A DNA stretch of 11,137 nucleotides, from assembly GCA_023228745.1 (NCBI GenBank), contig JALOAP010000058.1, positions 1 through 11,137 of the forward strand, written 5' to 3'. The notes below the pieces were generated by a model. It saw nothing but the letters and a program-made list of their open reading frames with translations, did not search any database and was not told the DNA's origin. Positions 1-6,529 of this stretch are shown here, in pieces (the first letter of the stretch is position 1; every line of letters starts with the position of its first letter). This stretch comes from Dehalococcoidia bacterium (GTDB taxonomy: Bacteria; Chloroflexota; Dehalococcoidia; Tepidiformales; Tepidiformaceae). The translations under genes were made by a program, and so were the position numbers.

Positions 1-348
1 GGTGTCGACGTGGTGACTGTGTCCAATGCGCGAAACTGACTCGTAGAGGATGTAGGCGGCGATGCCCACGAGGAGAGTGACATGCACGGGGACGGCGAGC
101 ACTTCGAAGCGGGCATAGCCGTAGGTGCGGCGGGCATCGGCGGGGCGCCGCGAGAGCGTCCCAGCGGCAAGCGCGAGGAGTAGCCCGGCCGAGTCGGTGA
201 GTGCGTGCCCGGCATCGGAGAGCAGGGCGAGGGAGCCGGCCAGCACACCGGTGACCCCTTCGATGATGACGAAGAGGAGTGAAAGTGCGAGACCAATAAT
301 GAGGGCCCGCCGGGGGGAATCGTGCTGGTGGTCCTGCGCCAGGGCCAT
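1..348 (-). CDS. CDF-family cation efflux protein, N-terminal part (cut by window edge)
   Basis: The 116 visible residues are the start of a cation diffusion facilitator, a membrane antiporter that exports Zn2+ or a related divalent metal from the cytoplasm. After a short His-rich tail (DHQHD, residues 6-10), transmembrane segment 1 spans about 15-35. Segment 2 carries the family signature around residues 39-60, with SDAGHALTD at 44-52; H48 and D52 form the HxxxD metal pair of zinc-type members. The conserved YGYARFE loop (76-82) and segment 3 (about 84-103) follow. The ATG at 348-346 is the only possible start, because an in-frame stop lies three codons upstream (360-358). No Shine-Dalgarno is visible. 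The position after EVLA that is usually small or polar reads VPVH here. The rest of the gene, including the second metal pair and the cytoplasmic domain, lies off the window. It is transcribed divergently from mfd across a 121-base gap. The family call is firm; the metal is inferred. Confidence 0.9.
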   Translation of the reverse strand, partial: MALAQDHQHDSPRRALIIGLALSLLFVIIEGVTGVLAGSLALLSDAGHALTDSAGLLLALAAGTLSRRPADARRTYGYARFEVLAVPVHVTLLVGIAAYILYESVSRIGHSHHVDT

Positions 349-469
349 ATGTCGATGCTAGCAGAGGCAGGTGCCGATCCTGAGCCGAGGTCTCAGCAGC
401 GCAGGGGACGTTGGTTCGATACAGTGGAGGGACGGCCCCCGTCGCCCGGCGTGGGCCTGTGACTGTTGG

Positions 470-3400
470 ATGGCAAGTGAACTCGTCGGCGTGACGGATG
501 CCCTGGCGCCGGTGCTCGAAGGAGCACTGCGCCCCGGCGCGCGCCTTGGAGTCCCGGACCAGGGGAAGGCTCCGGTGTCTGCGGCGCTGGCGGCCCGGCA
601 CGACGGCCCCACGCTCCTTTTGACCGCGACACCGGCACGGGCGCAGGCACTCGCCGAAGAACTCGCCCTGTTCCTCGAGGATGTACCGCTTGCGCGCCTG
701 CCCGAGCGCGAAGGGCTGCCATACGAGTGGGCACGGGATGACCCGGCGATCGCGGTGGAACGCGCCCGTGCGCTCGCGCTGCTGCGGCGGGACGAGCGGG
801 GCCTCGTGGTGGCGTCGTGGTCGGCACTCTCCGAGCGGTGCGCGGGGCCCGACATCGAGGCGGCAGGGCTCGAAGTGACCGTCGGGGGGACGTTCTCGCC
901 GGATGAGCTGGCGACGGCGCTGGAAGCGAACGGCTATGAAGTCGCGAGCATCGCCGATCAGCCGGGAACGCTGGCGCGGCGCGGCGGCATCGTCGACGTG
1001 TTTCCCGCGGGGGACGAAAGCGCGTACCGCATCGAGTTTTTTGGCAACGAAGTGGAAAGCATCCGCGAAGTGAGCGTGGCCACGCAACGGAGTGTGCGGC
1101 GGCTGGACCACCTGCACCTCGCGCCGGCGGCCACGGGGACCCGGCAGGCACGTGATGCGGCCGCAGCGCTGCTACGACACCTGGATGCCAATGGGGACCA
1201 GTCAGAGGCGATTCTCCAGGAGTTGGAACTGCTCGCAGGGGGCCAGCGGACGGATTACGAAGCGTTCTTCGAGCCGCTGCTCTACGAATCGACGGCGCTG
1301 GACCACGTGTCGGCAGCTACAGCCGTGTTGCTGGACGACGAGGAGGAGGGCCGCGAGGCGCTGGCCGGGCTCCTTGAACACCAGGGCCGGACACAGGCTG
1401 AGTTGGAGCGCCGCGGGGACATTCCGGCGGGGCTTCCCGGCCTGAACATCGCGCCTGAAGCGATCGACGAGTGGCTGGCGGCTCATCCACTGGTCGTCCA
1501 TCTGCAGCGGTTCGGCACGGAGGAGCTGGGGGCGAGACGGCTACCCCTCAAGGCGACGCCGAGCTTCGCGGGGAAGCTCAAGCCGCTCGCACAGCAGGTA
1601 GGCCGCTGGGCGCGCGACGGGCGAACGGTGGTCATCGCGTCGCAGCAGGCGCTGCGGCTGGCGGACCTGATGGACGAGGAGGGCGTCCCGGTCGACCTGC
1701 ACCGGAAGCTGGGCGCCGCGCCCGAGAGTGGCAGCATCACGCTGGTACCCCTTGCGGTGAGTGGCGGATGGACCCTCGACGAGCAACTGGTGCTCGTCAC
1801 TGATGCCGAGATTTTCGGGTTTCGCAAGCGGCGCCGGCCGACGCGATCGCGGCCGGGTGTGCGCCCGGACCTGGTGTCGACGCTGGAGGTTGGCGACTAC
1901 CTTGTGCACGCGGACCACGGCATCGCGCGTTACGGCGGCCTGATTCACCGCGGCGTCGACGGCATCGAGAAGGAGTACCTGGAGCTCCAGTACGCGGAGG
2001 GCGACCGGCTGTACGTGCCCTCGGACCAGCTGGATTCGGTGACGCGTTATGTGGGGCCAGCGGACCACCCACCGACGCTGACACGGCTGGGGTCCGGCGA
2101 ATGGGTGCGCACGAAGCGGCGCGTGAAGGCCGCCGTGGTGGAGATGGCGCAGGAGCTGCTCGAGCTGTACGCACGGCGCGAGCTGGCGCGTGGACACGCG
2201 TTCGGTCCGGACGGCGCGTGGCAGATGGAGATGGAAGCGGCCTTCCCGTTCGTGGAAACGCAGGACCAGCTTGAGGCAATCGCGCAGGTGAAGACTGACA
2301 TGGAGCGCTCACAGCCGATGGACCGGCTCATCTGCGGCGATGTGGGGTATGGAAAAACGGAGGTGGCGGTGCGAGCGGCGTTCAAGGCGGTGGCAGATGG
2401 GAAGCAGGTTGCCGTGCTCGTACCGACGACAGTGCTTGCCGAACAGCACGGCCACACGTTCCGCGAACGCACGGCGGGGTTCCCGGTGCGGGTAGAGGTG
2501 CTGTCGCGCTTCCGCAGTGAGCAGCAACAGCGCCAGATCGTCGCGGAGCTTGCTTCGGGCGAGGTCGACATCGTGGTGGGCACCCATCGGCTGCTGCAGC
2601 GCGACGTGGTGTTCAAAGATCTTGGGCTGGTGATCATCGACGAAGAGCAGCGCTTCGGTGTGAGCCATAAGGAGCGGCTGCGGCAGCTTCGCGAGGAGGT
2701 CGACACGCTCGTGATGTCGGCGACGCCGATCCCGCGAACATTGCAGATGTCGCTGGTGGGGATCCGGGATATGAGCACGATTATGACTCCGCCCGAGGAG
2801 CGGCTACCCGTGCGGACGTACGTGATGCAGTGGGACGACGAGATCCTGCGGGAGGCGATCGACCGGGAGCTGCAGCGCGGCGGGCAGATCTACTTCGTGC
2901 ACAACCGGATCCAGGGAATCGAGCGGATCGTGGCGCGGCTGCGGGAGATCGCACCGACGGCGCGGGTGGTGGTCGGTCACGGGCAGATGCCGGAGGACCA
3001 GCTCGAGCGGGTGATGACGGAGTTCGCCGCGGGCGACCACGACATCCTTGTGTGTACCACGATCATCGAGAGCGGCCTCGACATCCCGAACGTGAACACG
3101 ATCGTGATCAACAACGCGGACCGGTTCGGGCTTGGCCAGCTCTACCAGCTCAGGGGACGGGTGGGACGCGGGGCGAACCGCGCATATGCCTACCTGCTCT
3201 ACGAGAAGGACCGGAGCATCAGCGAGCAGGCGCAGAAGCGGCTGGAGGCGATCTTCGAGGCGAGCGAACTTGGCGCAGGCTTCCAGATCGCGCTTCGGGA
3301 CCTGGAGATCCGCGGGGCCGGCAACGTGCTCGGGACGGAGCAGAGCGGTCACATCGCGGCGGTGGGGTTCGAGATGTATTCGCGGCTTGTCGCGGAGGCG

Positions 3401-3919
3401 GTCGATGCGCTCAAGCGGCTGTCGAAGGACGGGGCGTCCCTGCCACCACCCATGCCGCCGCCACCGGTCATCGACCTGCCGCTTTCGGCACACATCCCAC
3501 CGAATTATGTGGAGGACATCCACGACCGGCTGGCGCTCTATCAGCGGGTCGCGACCCTGCAGAGTGTGGAGGATGTGGCCGAGATGCAGGCGGAGCTGCG
3601 CGACCGCTTCGGGGAAGTCCCGCCGGCCGTCGAAAACCTGCTCTACGTATCGCTCCTGAAGTCGATTGCGCGGCGTTCGAACGTGGAGAGCATCAAGACG
3701 GACGACGCGATGTTCCACATCCGAGTCCGGCGCGGTGTGCCCCCAGAAATGAAGGCGCGGGTGGAGGCCCTGGGCATGAAGGGTGTGCTGGTGGGGCCAA
3801 ACCAGGTGCGGCTGGACCGGGTGACGCACGCCCGGAACTGGATGCCGGCGATTGTGAAGGTGCTTCGTACCATGGCGGATTCGGTAGCGCCGCGGGAAGT
3901 GGCGGCAGCGGCCGGCTAG
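470..3919 (+). CDS. mfd: Transcription-repair coupling factor Mfd
   Basis: Mfd is a cytoplasmic DNA translocase that pushes stalled RNA polymerase off damaged templates and recruits UvrA for nucleotide excision repair. The product is 1149 residues, the usual family length. The N-terminal third is the UvrB-like region with a degenerate ATPase fold. The RNA-polymerase-interaction domain begins near V474 (VGDYLVHADHGI). The RecA-like motor has Walker A GDVGYGKTE at 623-631 (K629), motif II DEEQ at 724-727, motif III SATPIPRT at 750-757 and motif VI QLRGRVGRG at 893-901. The C-terminal TRCF domain runs from about residue 1000. All motor residues I looked for are present, so it should be active. 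The start is the ATG at 470; a GTG at 371 would add 33 residues unlike the family N-terminus. Neither start has a good Shine-Dalgarno. It is convergent with the cyclase operon and divergent from the CDF gene. Confidence 0.97.
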   Translation: MASELVGVTDALAPVLEGALRPGARLGVPDQGKAPVSAALAARHDGPTLLLTATPARAQALAEELALFLEDVPLARLPEREGLPYEWARDDPAIAVERARALALLRRDERGLVVASWSALSERCAGPDIEAAGLEVTVGGTFSPDELATALEANGYEVASIADQPGTLARRGGIVDVFPAGDESAYRIEFFGNEVESIREVSVATQRSVRRLDHLHLAPAATGTRQARDAAAALLRHLDANGDQSEAILQELELLAGGQRTDYEAFFEPLLYESTALDHVSAATAVLLDDEEEGREALAGLLEHQGRTQAELERRGDIPAGLPGLNIAPEAIDEWLAAHPLVVHLQRFGTEELGARRLPLKATPSFAGKLKPLAQQVGRWARDGRTVVIASQQALRLADLMDEEGVPVDLHRKLGAAPESGSITLVPLAVSGGWTLDEQLVLVTDAEIFGFRKRRRPTRSRPGVRPDLVSTLEVGDYLVHADHGIARYGGLIHRGVDGIEKEYLELQYAEGDRLYVPSDQLDSVTRYVGPADHPPTLTRLGSGEWVRTKRRVKAAVVEMAQELLELYARRELARGHAFGPDGAWQMEMEAAFPFVETQDQLEAIAQVKTDMERSQPMDRLICGDVGYGKTEVAVRAAFKAVADGKQVAVLVPTTVLAEQHGHTFRERTAGFPVRVEVLSRFRSEQQQRQIVAELASGEVDIVVGTHRLLQRDVVFKDLGLVIIDEEQRFGVSHKERLRQLREEVDTLVMSATPIPRTLQMSLVGIRDMSTIMTPPEERLPVRTYVMQWDDEILREAIDRELQRGGQIYFVHNRIQGIERIVARLREIAPTARVVVGHGQMPEDQLERVMTEFAAGDHDILVCTTIIESGLDIPNVNTIVINNADRFGLGQLYQLRGRVGRGANRAYAYLLYEKDRSISEQAQKRLEAIFEASELGAGFQIALRDLEIRGAGNVLGTEQSGHIAAVGFEMYSRLVAEAVDALKRLSKDGASLPPPMPPPPVIDLPLSAHIPPNYVEDIHDRLALYQRVATLQSVEDVAEMQAELRDRFGEVPPAVENLLYVSLLKSIARRSNVESIKTDDAMFHIRVRRGVPPEMKARVEALGMKGVLVGPNQVRLDRVTHARNWMPAIVKVLRTMADSVAPREVAAAAG

Positions 3920-3956
3920 GCCAGCGGCTGCCGCCCCAGCCAGCCAACCACTGGCC
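3901..3956. terminator. Structured convergent gap after mfd; possible terminator without T-run
   Basis: Two alternative stems overlap here. The first pairs GGCGGCAGC (3901-3909) perfectly with GCTGCCGCC (3927-3935), with an inner GGCC/GGCC pair (3910-3913 with 3919-3922). It spans the mfd stop codon. The second pairs GGCCAGCGG (3919-3927) with CCACTGGCC (3948-3956) with one mismatch. They share bases, so only one can form at a time. Neither is followed by a T-run, so this is not a classical intrinsic terminator. Its place in the 58-base gap between two converging genes suggests a bidirectional or structure-only termination signal. The pairing is visible; the function is inferred. Confidence 0.4.
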
Positions 3957-3977
3957 GTCCATGGACAGCAAAGGTGT

Positions 3978-4511
3978 TCACCAGGTGCGCGTGGCGCGGT
4001 AGAGTCGGACGGCGTCCGGGAGGCCCTTCATGACGACCGGCCCGAGTTCGGAGAAGTCGATCTCGGGCAACGGGTGTTCGAGCGCGTGCAGGAGCGATTC
4101 AGAGGCGATCACCTCGCCGGGCCCGGCGATGTGGACGATGCGAGAAGCGACGTTCACATCGTGCCCGACGATGTCGTCGCGGCGCCGCGAAGGCTGACCC
4201 CAGTGGACGCCGATGCGGACCCAGAGCGGAATGCCGGTATCAGTCGAGACGGCTTCGAACCGCTCCTGTAGAGCCAGGGTGGTTTCGAGCGCGTCGCAGG
4301 CCCCGGGGAACCAGAGCAGCAAGCCATCGCCGAGCTCCTTCACGATGCGCGCACCACCGGGGAGCGCAGCCGTGACAATGCGCTCCTGTGTGGCCAGCAG
4401 CTCGAGCGCCTCAGCATCACCGCACAGTGCGTTGTACTCGGTGAAGCCGACGATGTCGGTGAAGACGACCGCACCGGTGACTACTTCGAGCGCTGGCGGT
4501 GCGACGCTCAT
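3978..4511 (-). CDS. Stand-alone class III adenylate cyclase
   Basis: This 177-residue protein is little more than one class III nucleotidyl cyclase catalytic domain, which makes cAMP from ATP as a dimer. The metal aspartates are D19 (FTDIVGFT, 17-24) and D62 (ELGDG, 59-63). The purine-specifying pair is K58 and D113, the combination typical of adenylate rather than guanylate cyclases. The transition-state residues are N120 and R124 in VNVASR (119-124). All six canonical catalytic residues are therefore present, and a homodimer should have two full active sites. No transmembrane segment, signal peptide or sensor domain is visible, so it appears cytoplasmic. Its ATG shares one base with the stop of the upstream DUF4097 gene (sequence TGATG), indicating translational coupling. 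It ends 58 bases from the convergent mfd. An ORF extending further upstream in this frame lies antisense-free only by overlapping DUF4097, so the 4511 start is preferred. Activity is inferred from residues only. Confidence 0.9.
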   Translation of the reverse strand: MSVAPPALEVVTGAVVFTDIVGFTEYNALCGDAEALELLATQERIVTAALPGGARIVKELGDGLLLWFPGACDALETTLALQERFEAVSTDTGIPLWVRIGVHWGQPSRRRDDIVGHDVNVASRIVHIAGPGEVIASESLLHALEHPLPEIDFSELGPVVMKGLPDAVRLYRATRTW

Positions 4512-5218
4512 CAATCGGCCACCAACTCGACTTTGCCGCTGAGGGTGGAGACGGCGACGGAGCAGTCTTCGCCAGCGGTGAAGGGGTTCGTGGCGCGGGA
4601 GGTGAGGCTTCGGAGGCGCAGCTCCGGGCGGGTCCCGGCGGGGAGGCGAACGGTGACCGAGCCGGAGAGGGTGTGGACCTGGATATCTTCGGCACCAGCC
4701 CCACCCACTTCGACCACGCCACTCACGCTCTTCACTTTCACAGCGCCCGCCGCCCTCCTGAGGGCGACCCGGCCGGAGACGGTGGCGACGTCGACGCTGC
4801 GGGCTGAGCCGATAGCGACACGGCCGCTTTTCGTGGCAAGACGGCAATCGCCGCAGCCGCCGACTTCAAGCCGGCCGGAGATGCTGCGGAGGTCGACACG
4901 CTTCGCGCGCTCGACGCTGATGTTGCCGCTGGCGGTGGCGACACGGACGTCGCCAGCATCGCCCGACACAACGACTTTGCCGGCGATGCTGCCGATGTTG
5001 AGGTTGGTGCCCATGGGGCAGCGCACTTCGACCGTTGAGGCGCGGACTTTCAGCGTGACGTCCTGGTCCGTAAGGGCGGCATCCGAGGTCTTGTGTACGC
5101 CCCGTTCGACGAGGATGTCGCTGCGTTTTTCGCAGCGCACGATCACGTCTCCAGCCTTCACGTTGATGCGGAGGAGGGGGCGCGCGGGCAGGGCGAGAGG
5201 CTGAGTCACAGCATGCAC
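4511..5218 (-). CDS. DUF4097-family beta-repeat protein
   Basis: The product is 235 residues and belongs to the DUF4097 (putative adhesin-like) beta-strand repeat family, whose biochemical role is not established. From about residue 75 to 192 it is built of short strands with a Ser-Gly turn at a near-fixed interval: turns near residues 80, 98, 115, 132, 149, 167 and 186, and a last one at 228, most about 17 residues apart. This pattern suggests a regular beta-solenoid. There is no signal peptide, membrane segment or sorting motif, so despite the adhesin label it is probably cytoplasmic. The GTG at 5218 is the first start codon in the open frame, but it has no Shine-Dalgarno; a second GTG at 5209 is possible. 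The stop overlaps the cyclase start by one base. Co-translation suggests it scaffolds, senses for or regulates the cyclase, which is inference. A CRP-like site lies upstream. Confidence 0.85.
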   Translation of the reverse strand: MHAVTQPLALPARPLLRINVKAGDVIVRCEKRSDILVERGVHKTSDAALTDQDVTLKVRASTVEVRCPMGTNLNIGSIAGKVVVSGDAGDVRVATASGNISVERAKRVDLRSISGRLEVGGCGDCRLATKSGRVAIGSARSVDVATVSGRVALRRAAGAVKVKSVSGVVEVGGAGAEDIQVHTLSGSVTVRLPAGTRPELRLRSLTSRATNPFTAGEDCSVAVSTLSGKVELVAD

Positions 5219-5242
5219 CGGGCGGCAACGGCCGTCACTCCG

Positions 5243-5248
5243 ATGATA
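5243..5248 (-). promoter_or_regulatory. Candidate -10 element for the DUF4097-cyclase operon
   Basis: On the minus strand this reads TATCAT, five of six bases of the TATAAT consensus. It would place the transcription start near 5236, about 18 bases before the GTG at 5218. No good -35 hexamer sits 17 bases upstream. Instead, the CRP-like palindrome is centred about 40-41 bases before the predicted start, where a class II activator normally replaces the -35 contact. The hexamer alone is weak evidence; its spacing from the palindrome is what makes it notable. Confidence 0.4.
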
Positions 5249-5266
5249 CCAACCGTGCTGATTGCC

Positions 5267-5286
5267 ACTGTGGCGCGAGTCACAGT
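5267..5286. promoter_or_regulatory. CRP/FNR-family operator-like palindrome
   Basis: The core TGTGG-CGCGAG-TCACA (5269-5284) matches the CRP consensus TGTGA-N6-TCACA at nine of ten fixed positions. The symmetry extends outward to ACTGTG (5267-5272) and CACAGT (5281-5286). It lies in the 137-base divergent gap, centred about 58 bases upstream of the DUF4097-cyclase operon and about 80 bases upstream of the YjfB-like gene. A cAMP-receptor site in front of a cyclase operon suggests feedback by cAMP on its own synthesis. No CRP gene is in the window, so the regulator itself is inferred. Confidence 0.5.
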
Positions 5287-5355
5287 CGGTGTAGCCACCA
5301 AAACACTACCTGCTGGCCTCTCGGCGGAGGTCCTTGGTTCGGCGAGACTAGAGCC

Positions 5356-5544
5356 ATGAACATGCTCAGTGCCCTTGCACCGGCGTCAGTCCCGGTGGAC
5401 CCGCTCGAACCTGCGACGCCTGTCCAGGCCCAGGTCGCGATGGCTATCGCGGCGAAAGTGCTCGACATCCAGGAGACGGCCGGGGCCGAGGTTGTACGCC
5501 TGCTGGACCCGCAGGTCGGCCAGAACCTCAACGTCAAGGCCTGA
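5356..5544 (+). CDS. YjfB-family putative motility protein
   Basis: This 62-residue protein resembles the YjfB family (annotated as putative motility protein), small proteins of about 60 residues. The similarity is in the C-terminal half: a helix around AAKVLDIQETAGAEVVRLL (residues 32-50) followed by the closing VGQNLNVKA (54-62), which fits the family's typical xLGQxxDxxA-type ending. The N-terminal 20 residues are Pro- and Ala-rich. No signal peptide, membrane segment or cysteine is present. The ATG at 5356 is preferred; a second ATG at 5362 would remove two residues. The Shine-Dalgarno is poor: a GGAGG at 5326-5330 is too far upstream. It stands alone, divergent from the DUF4097 operon and 96 bases before fumarase alpha, with no flagellar gene nearby. 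From memory, the Bacillus subtilis member belongs to the motility sigma factor regulon; its molecular role is unknown. Confidence 0.75.
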   Translation: MNMLSALAPASVPVDPLEPATPVQAQVAMAIAAKVLDIQETAGAEVVRLLDPQVGQNLNVKA

Positions 5545-5611
5545 CGCCCGGGGACGGTACGTGCGGCTGACTCCCTCGCGCGATACGCTCGCTGCTGCAT
5601 GACAACGCAGC

Positions 5612-5629
5612 CGCCGGCCTGCGCCGGCG
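5612..5629 (+). other. Perfect GC hairpin in the fumarase leader
   Basis: CGCCGGC (5612-5618) and GCCGGCG (5623-5629) form a perfect seven-base-pair stem with loop CTGC. The stem ends one base before the GAGAGGA Shine-Dalgarno of the fumarase alpha gene. No T-run follows, so it is not an intrinsic terminator. It could stabilise the transcript or limit ribosome access; that role is inferred, and a chance GC palindrome is possible. If translation began at the ATG at 5599 instead, the hairpin would lie in coding sequence. Confidence 0.4.
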
Positions 5630-5630
5630 C

Positions 5631-5637
5631 GAGAGGA
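5631..5637 (+). promoter_or_regulatory. Shine-Dalgarno GAGAGGA deciding the fumarase alpha start
   Basis: The purine tract ends three bases before the ATG at 5641 and directly abuts the ATG at 5638. The ATG at 5599 has no such tract upstream. This supports the 5641 start, which also matches the usual N-terminus of the family. Confidence 0.6.
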
Positions 5638-5640
5638 ATG

Positions 5641-6489
5641 ATGGTCAGAGAGCTCGACGCCGCCACAATCACCGATACAGTCGCTCGCCTCGCGGTGGAG
5701 GCCACACACTTCCTACCCGAAGATGTGGAGGGCGCGATACGCGGCGCCCGCGAGGCGGAGCGGTCGCCCCTGGCGATCCAGATCATCGACGAGATCCTGG
5801 AGAATGCTGAGGTTGCGCGGACGCGCATGCTGCCGCTCTGCCAGGACACCGGGTCGGCCGTGGTCCACGTTGAACTGGGGCAGGACGTCCATGTCAGCGG
5901 CGGATACCTGATCGACGCGATCAATGAGGGCATCCGGCGCGGCTACGGCGAGGGCTACCTGCGCAAGTCGATCGCGGCGCGGCCATTTAGCGCGCGGACG
6001 AACACGCAGGACAACACTCCCGGCATCATCCACACGGAGATCGTCCCGGGGGACAAGCTTCGCATCCAGTTCATGCCGAAGGGCGGCGGGTGCGAGAACA
6101 TGTCGCGCTACCACAACTTCCTGCCCGGCATGGGCAAGCAGGCGGTCATCGACTTCGTCTGCGAGACGGTGGATATGTCCGGCGGGAACCCATGCCCGCC
6201 GTTGGTCATCGGCGTCGGTATCGGCGGGACCGCCGAGAAGGCGATGACGATGGCGAAGCACACGCTCTTCCGCAAGATCGGGTCGCGGCACGACGACCCG
6301 GAGGTCGCGGAGCTCGAGGATGAGCTGCTCGAAGCGGTGAATGCGCTTGGGGTGGGGCCACAGGCTGTGGGCGGAACGACCACGGCGCTCGATGTGTTCG
6401 TCGAGACGTACCCGACGCACATCACGGCGCTGCCGGTGGCCGTAAATATCCAGTGCCACAGTGCCCGCACCAAGGAAGCGATTCTCTAA
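5641..6489 (+). CDS. Class I fumarate hydratase, alpha subunit
   Basis: This 282-residue protein is the N-terminal (alpha) half of an oxygen-sensitive [4Fe-4S] fumarase, which hydrates fumarate to malate in the TCA cycle. The three cluster cysteines are visible: C67 in LCQDTG, C151 in GGGCEN and C272 in NIQCHSAR. FSARTNTQDNTPG (about residues 117-129), GVGIGGTAEKA and the C-terminal GGTTTALDV are also typical. Length is normal for a two-subunit enzyme. The start at 5641 is chosen for its Shine-Dalgarno; ATGs at 5638 and 5599 are alternatives. The beta subunit is not directly next: 40 bases downstream begins an ORF that first encodes an acetyltransferase and then beta in the same frame. L-tartrate dehydratase (TtdA) has the same fold and cannot be excluded by sequence alone, but a housekeeping fumarase is more likely. 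Confidence 0.92.
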   Translation: MVRELDAATITDTVARLAVEATHFLPEDVEGAIRGAREAERSPLAIQIIDEILENAEVARTRMLPLCQDTGSAVVHVELGQDVHVSGGYLIDAINEGIRRGYGEGYLRKSIAARPFSARTNTQDNTPGIIHTEIVPGDKLRIQFMPKGGGCENMSRYHNFLPGMGKQAVIDFVCETVDMSGGNPCPPLVIGVGIGGTAEKAMTMAKHTLFRKIGSRHDDPEVAELEDELLEAVNALGVGPQAVGGTTTALDVFVETYPTHITALPVAVNIQCHSARTKEAIL

Positions 6490-6529
6490 GGCACCCGCAG
6501 GGCGACCGCCGTCGAAGAAGGTGAGAACT

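Noticed and set aside
371..469. GTG start of mfd adding 33 residues
   Set aside because: The added residues do not resemble Mfd, and the ATG at 470 gives the usual family length.
349..469. Promoter or operator in the CDF-mfd divergent gap
   Set aside because: Only weak five-base inverted repeats (380-384/392-396 and 431-435/439-443) and no convincing -35/-10 pair on either strand.
2804..3829. 341-codon minus-strand ORF antisense to mfd
   Set aside because: Shadow of the conserved mfd motor and C-terminal domain; no domain motifs and unusual His/Arg-rich composition.
2830..4002. 390-codon plus-strand ORF overlapping the end of mfd
   Set aside because: It is in another frame of mfd, is rich in Arg, Gly and Ala with no recognisable family, and follows from high GC at third positions.
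4512..4847. N-terminal extension of the cyclase frame
   Set aside because: The extra residues are Arg/Pro-rich, overlap DUF4097 in another frame, and match no family; the catalytic domain begins right after the 4511 ATG.
411..5341. Repeated 8-mer TTGGTTCG upstream of mfd (411-418) and the YjfB-like gene (5334-5341)
   Set aside because: A shared 8-mer is expected by chance in a window this size, and the flanking bases differ.
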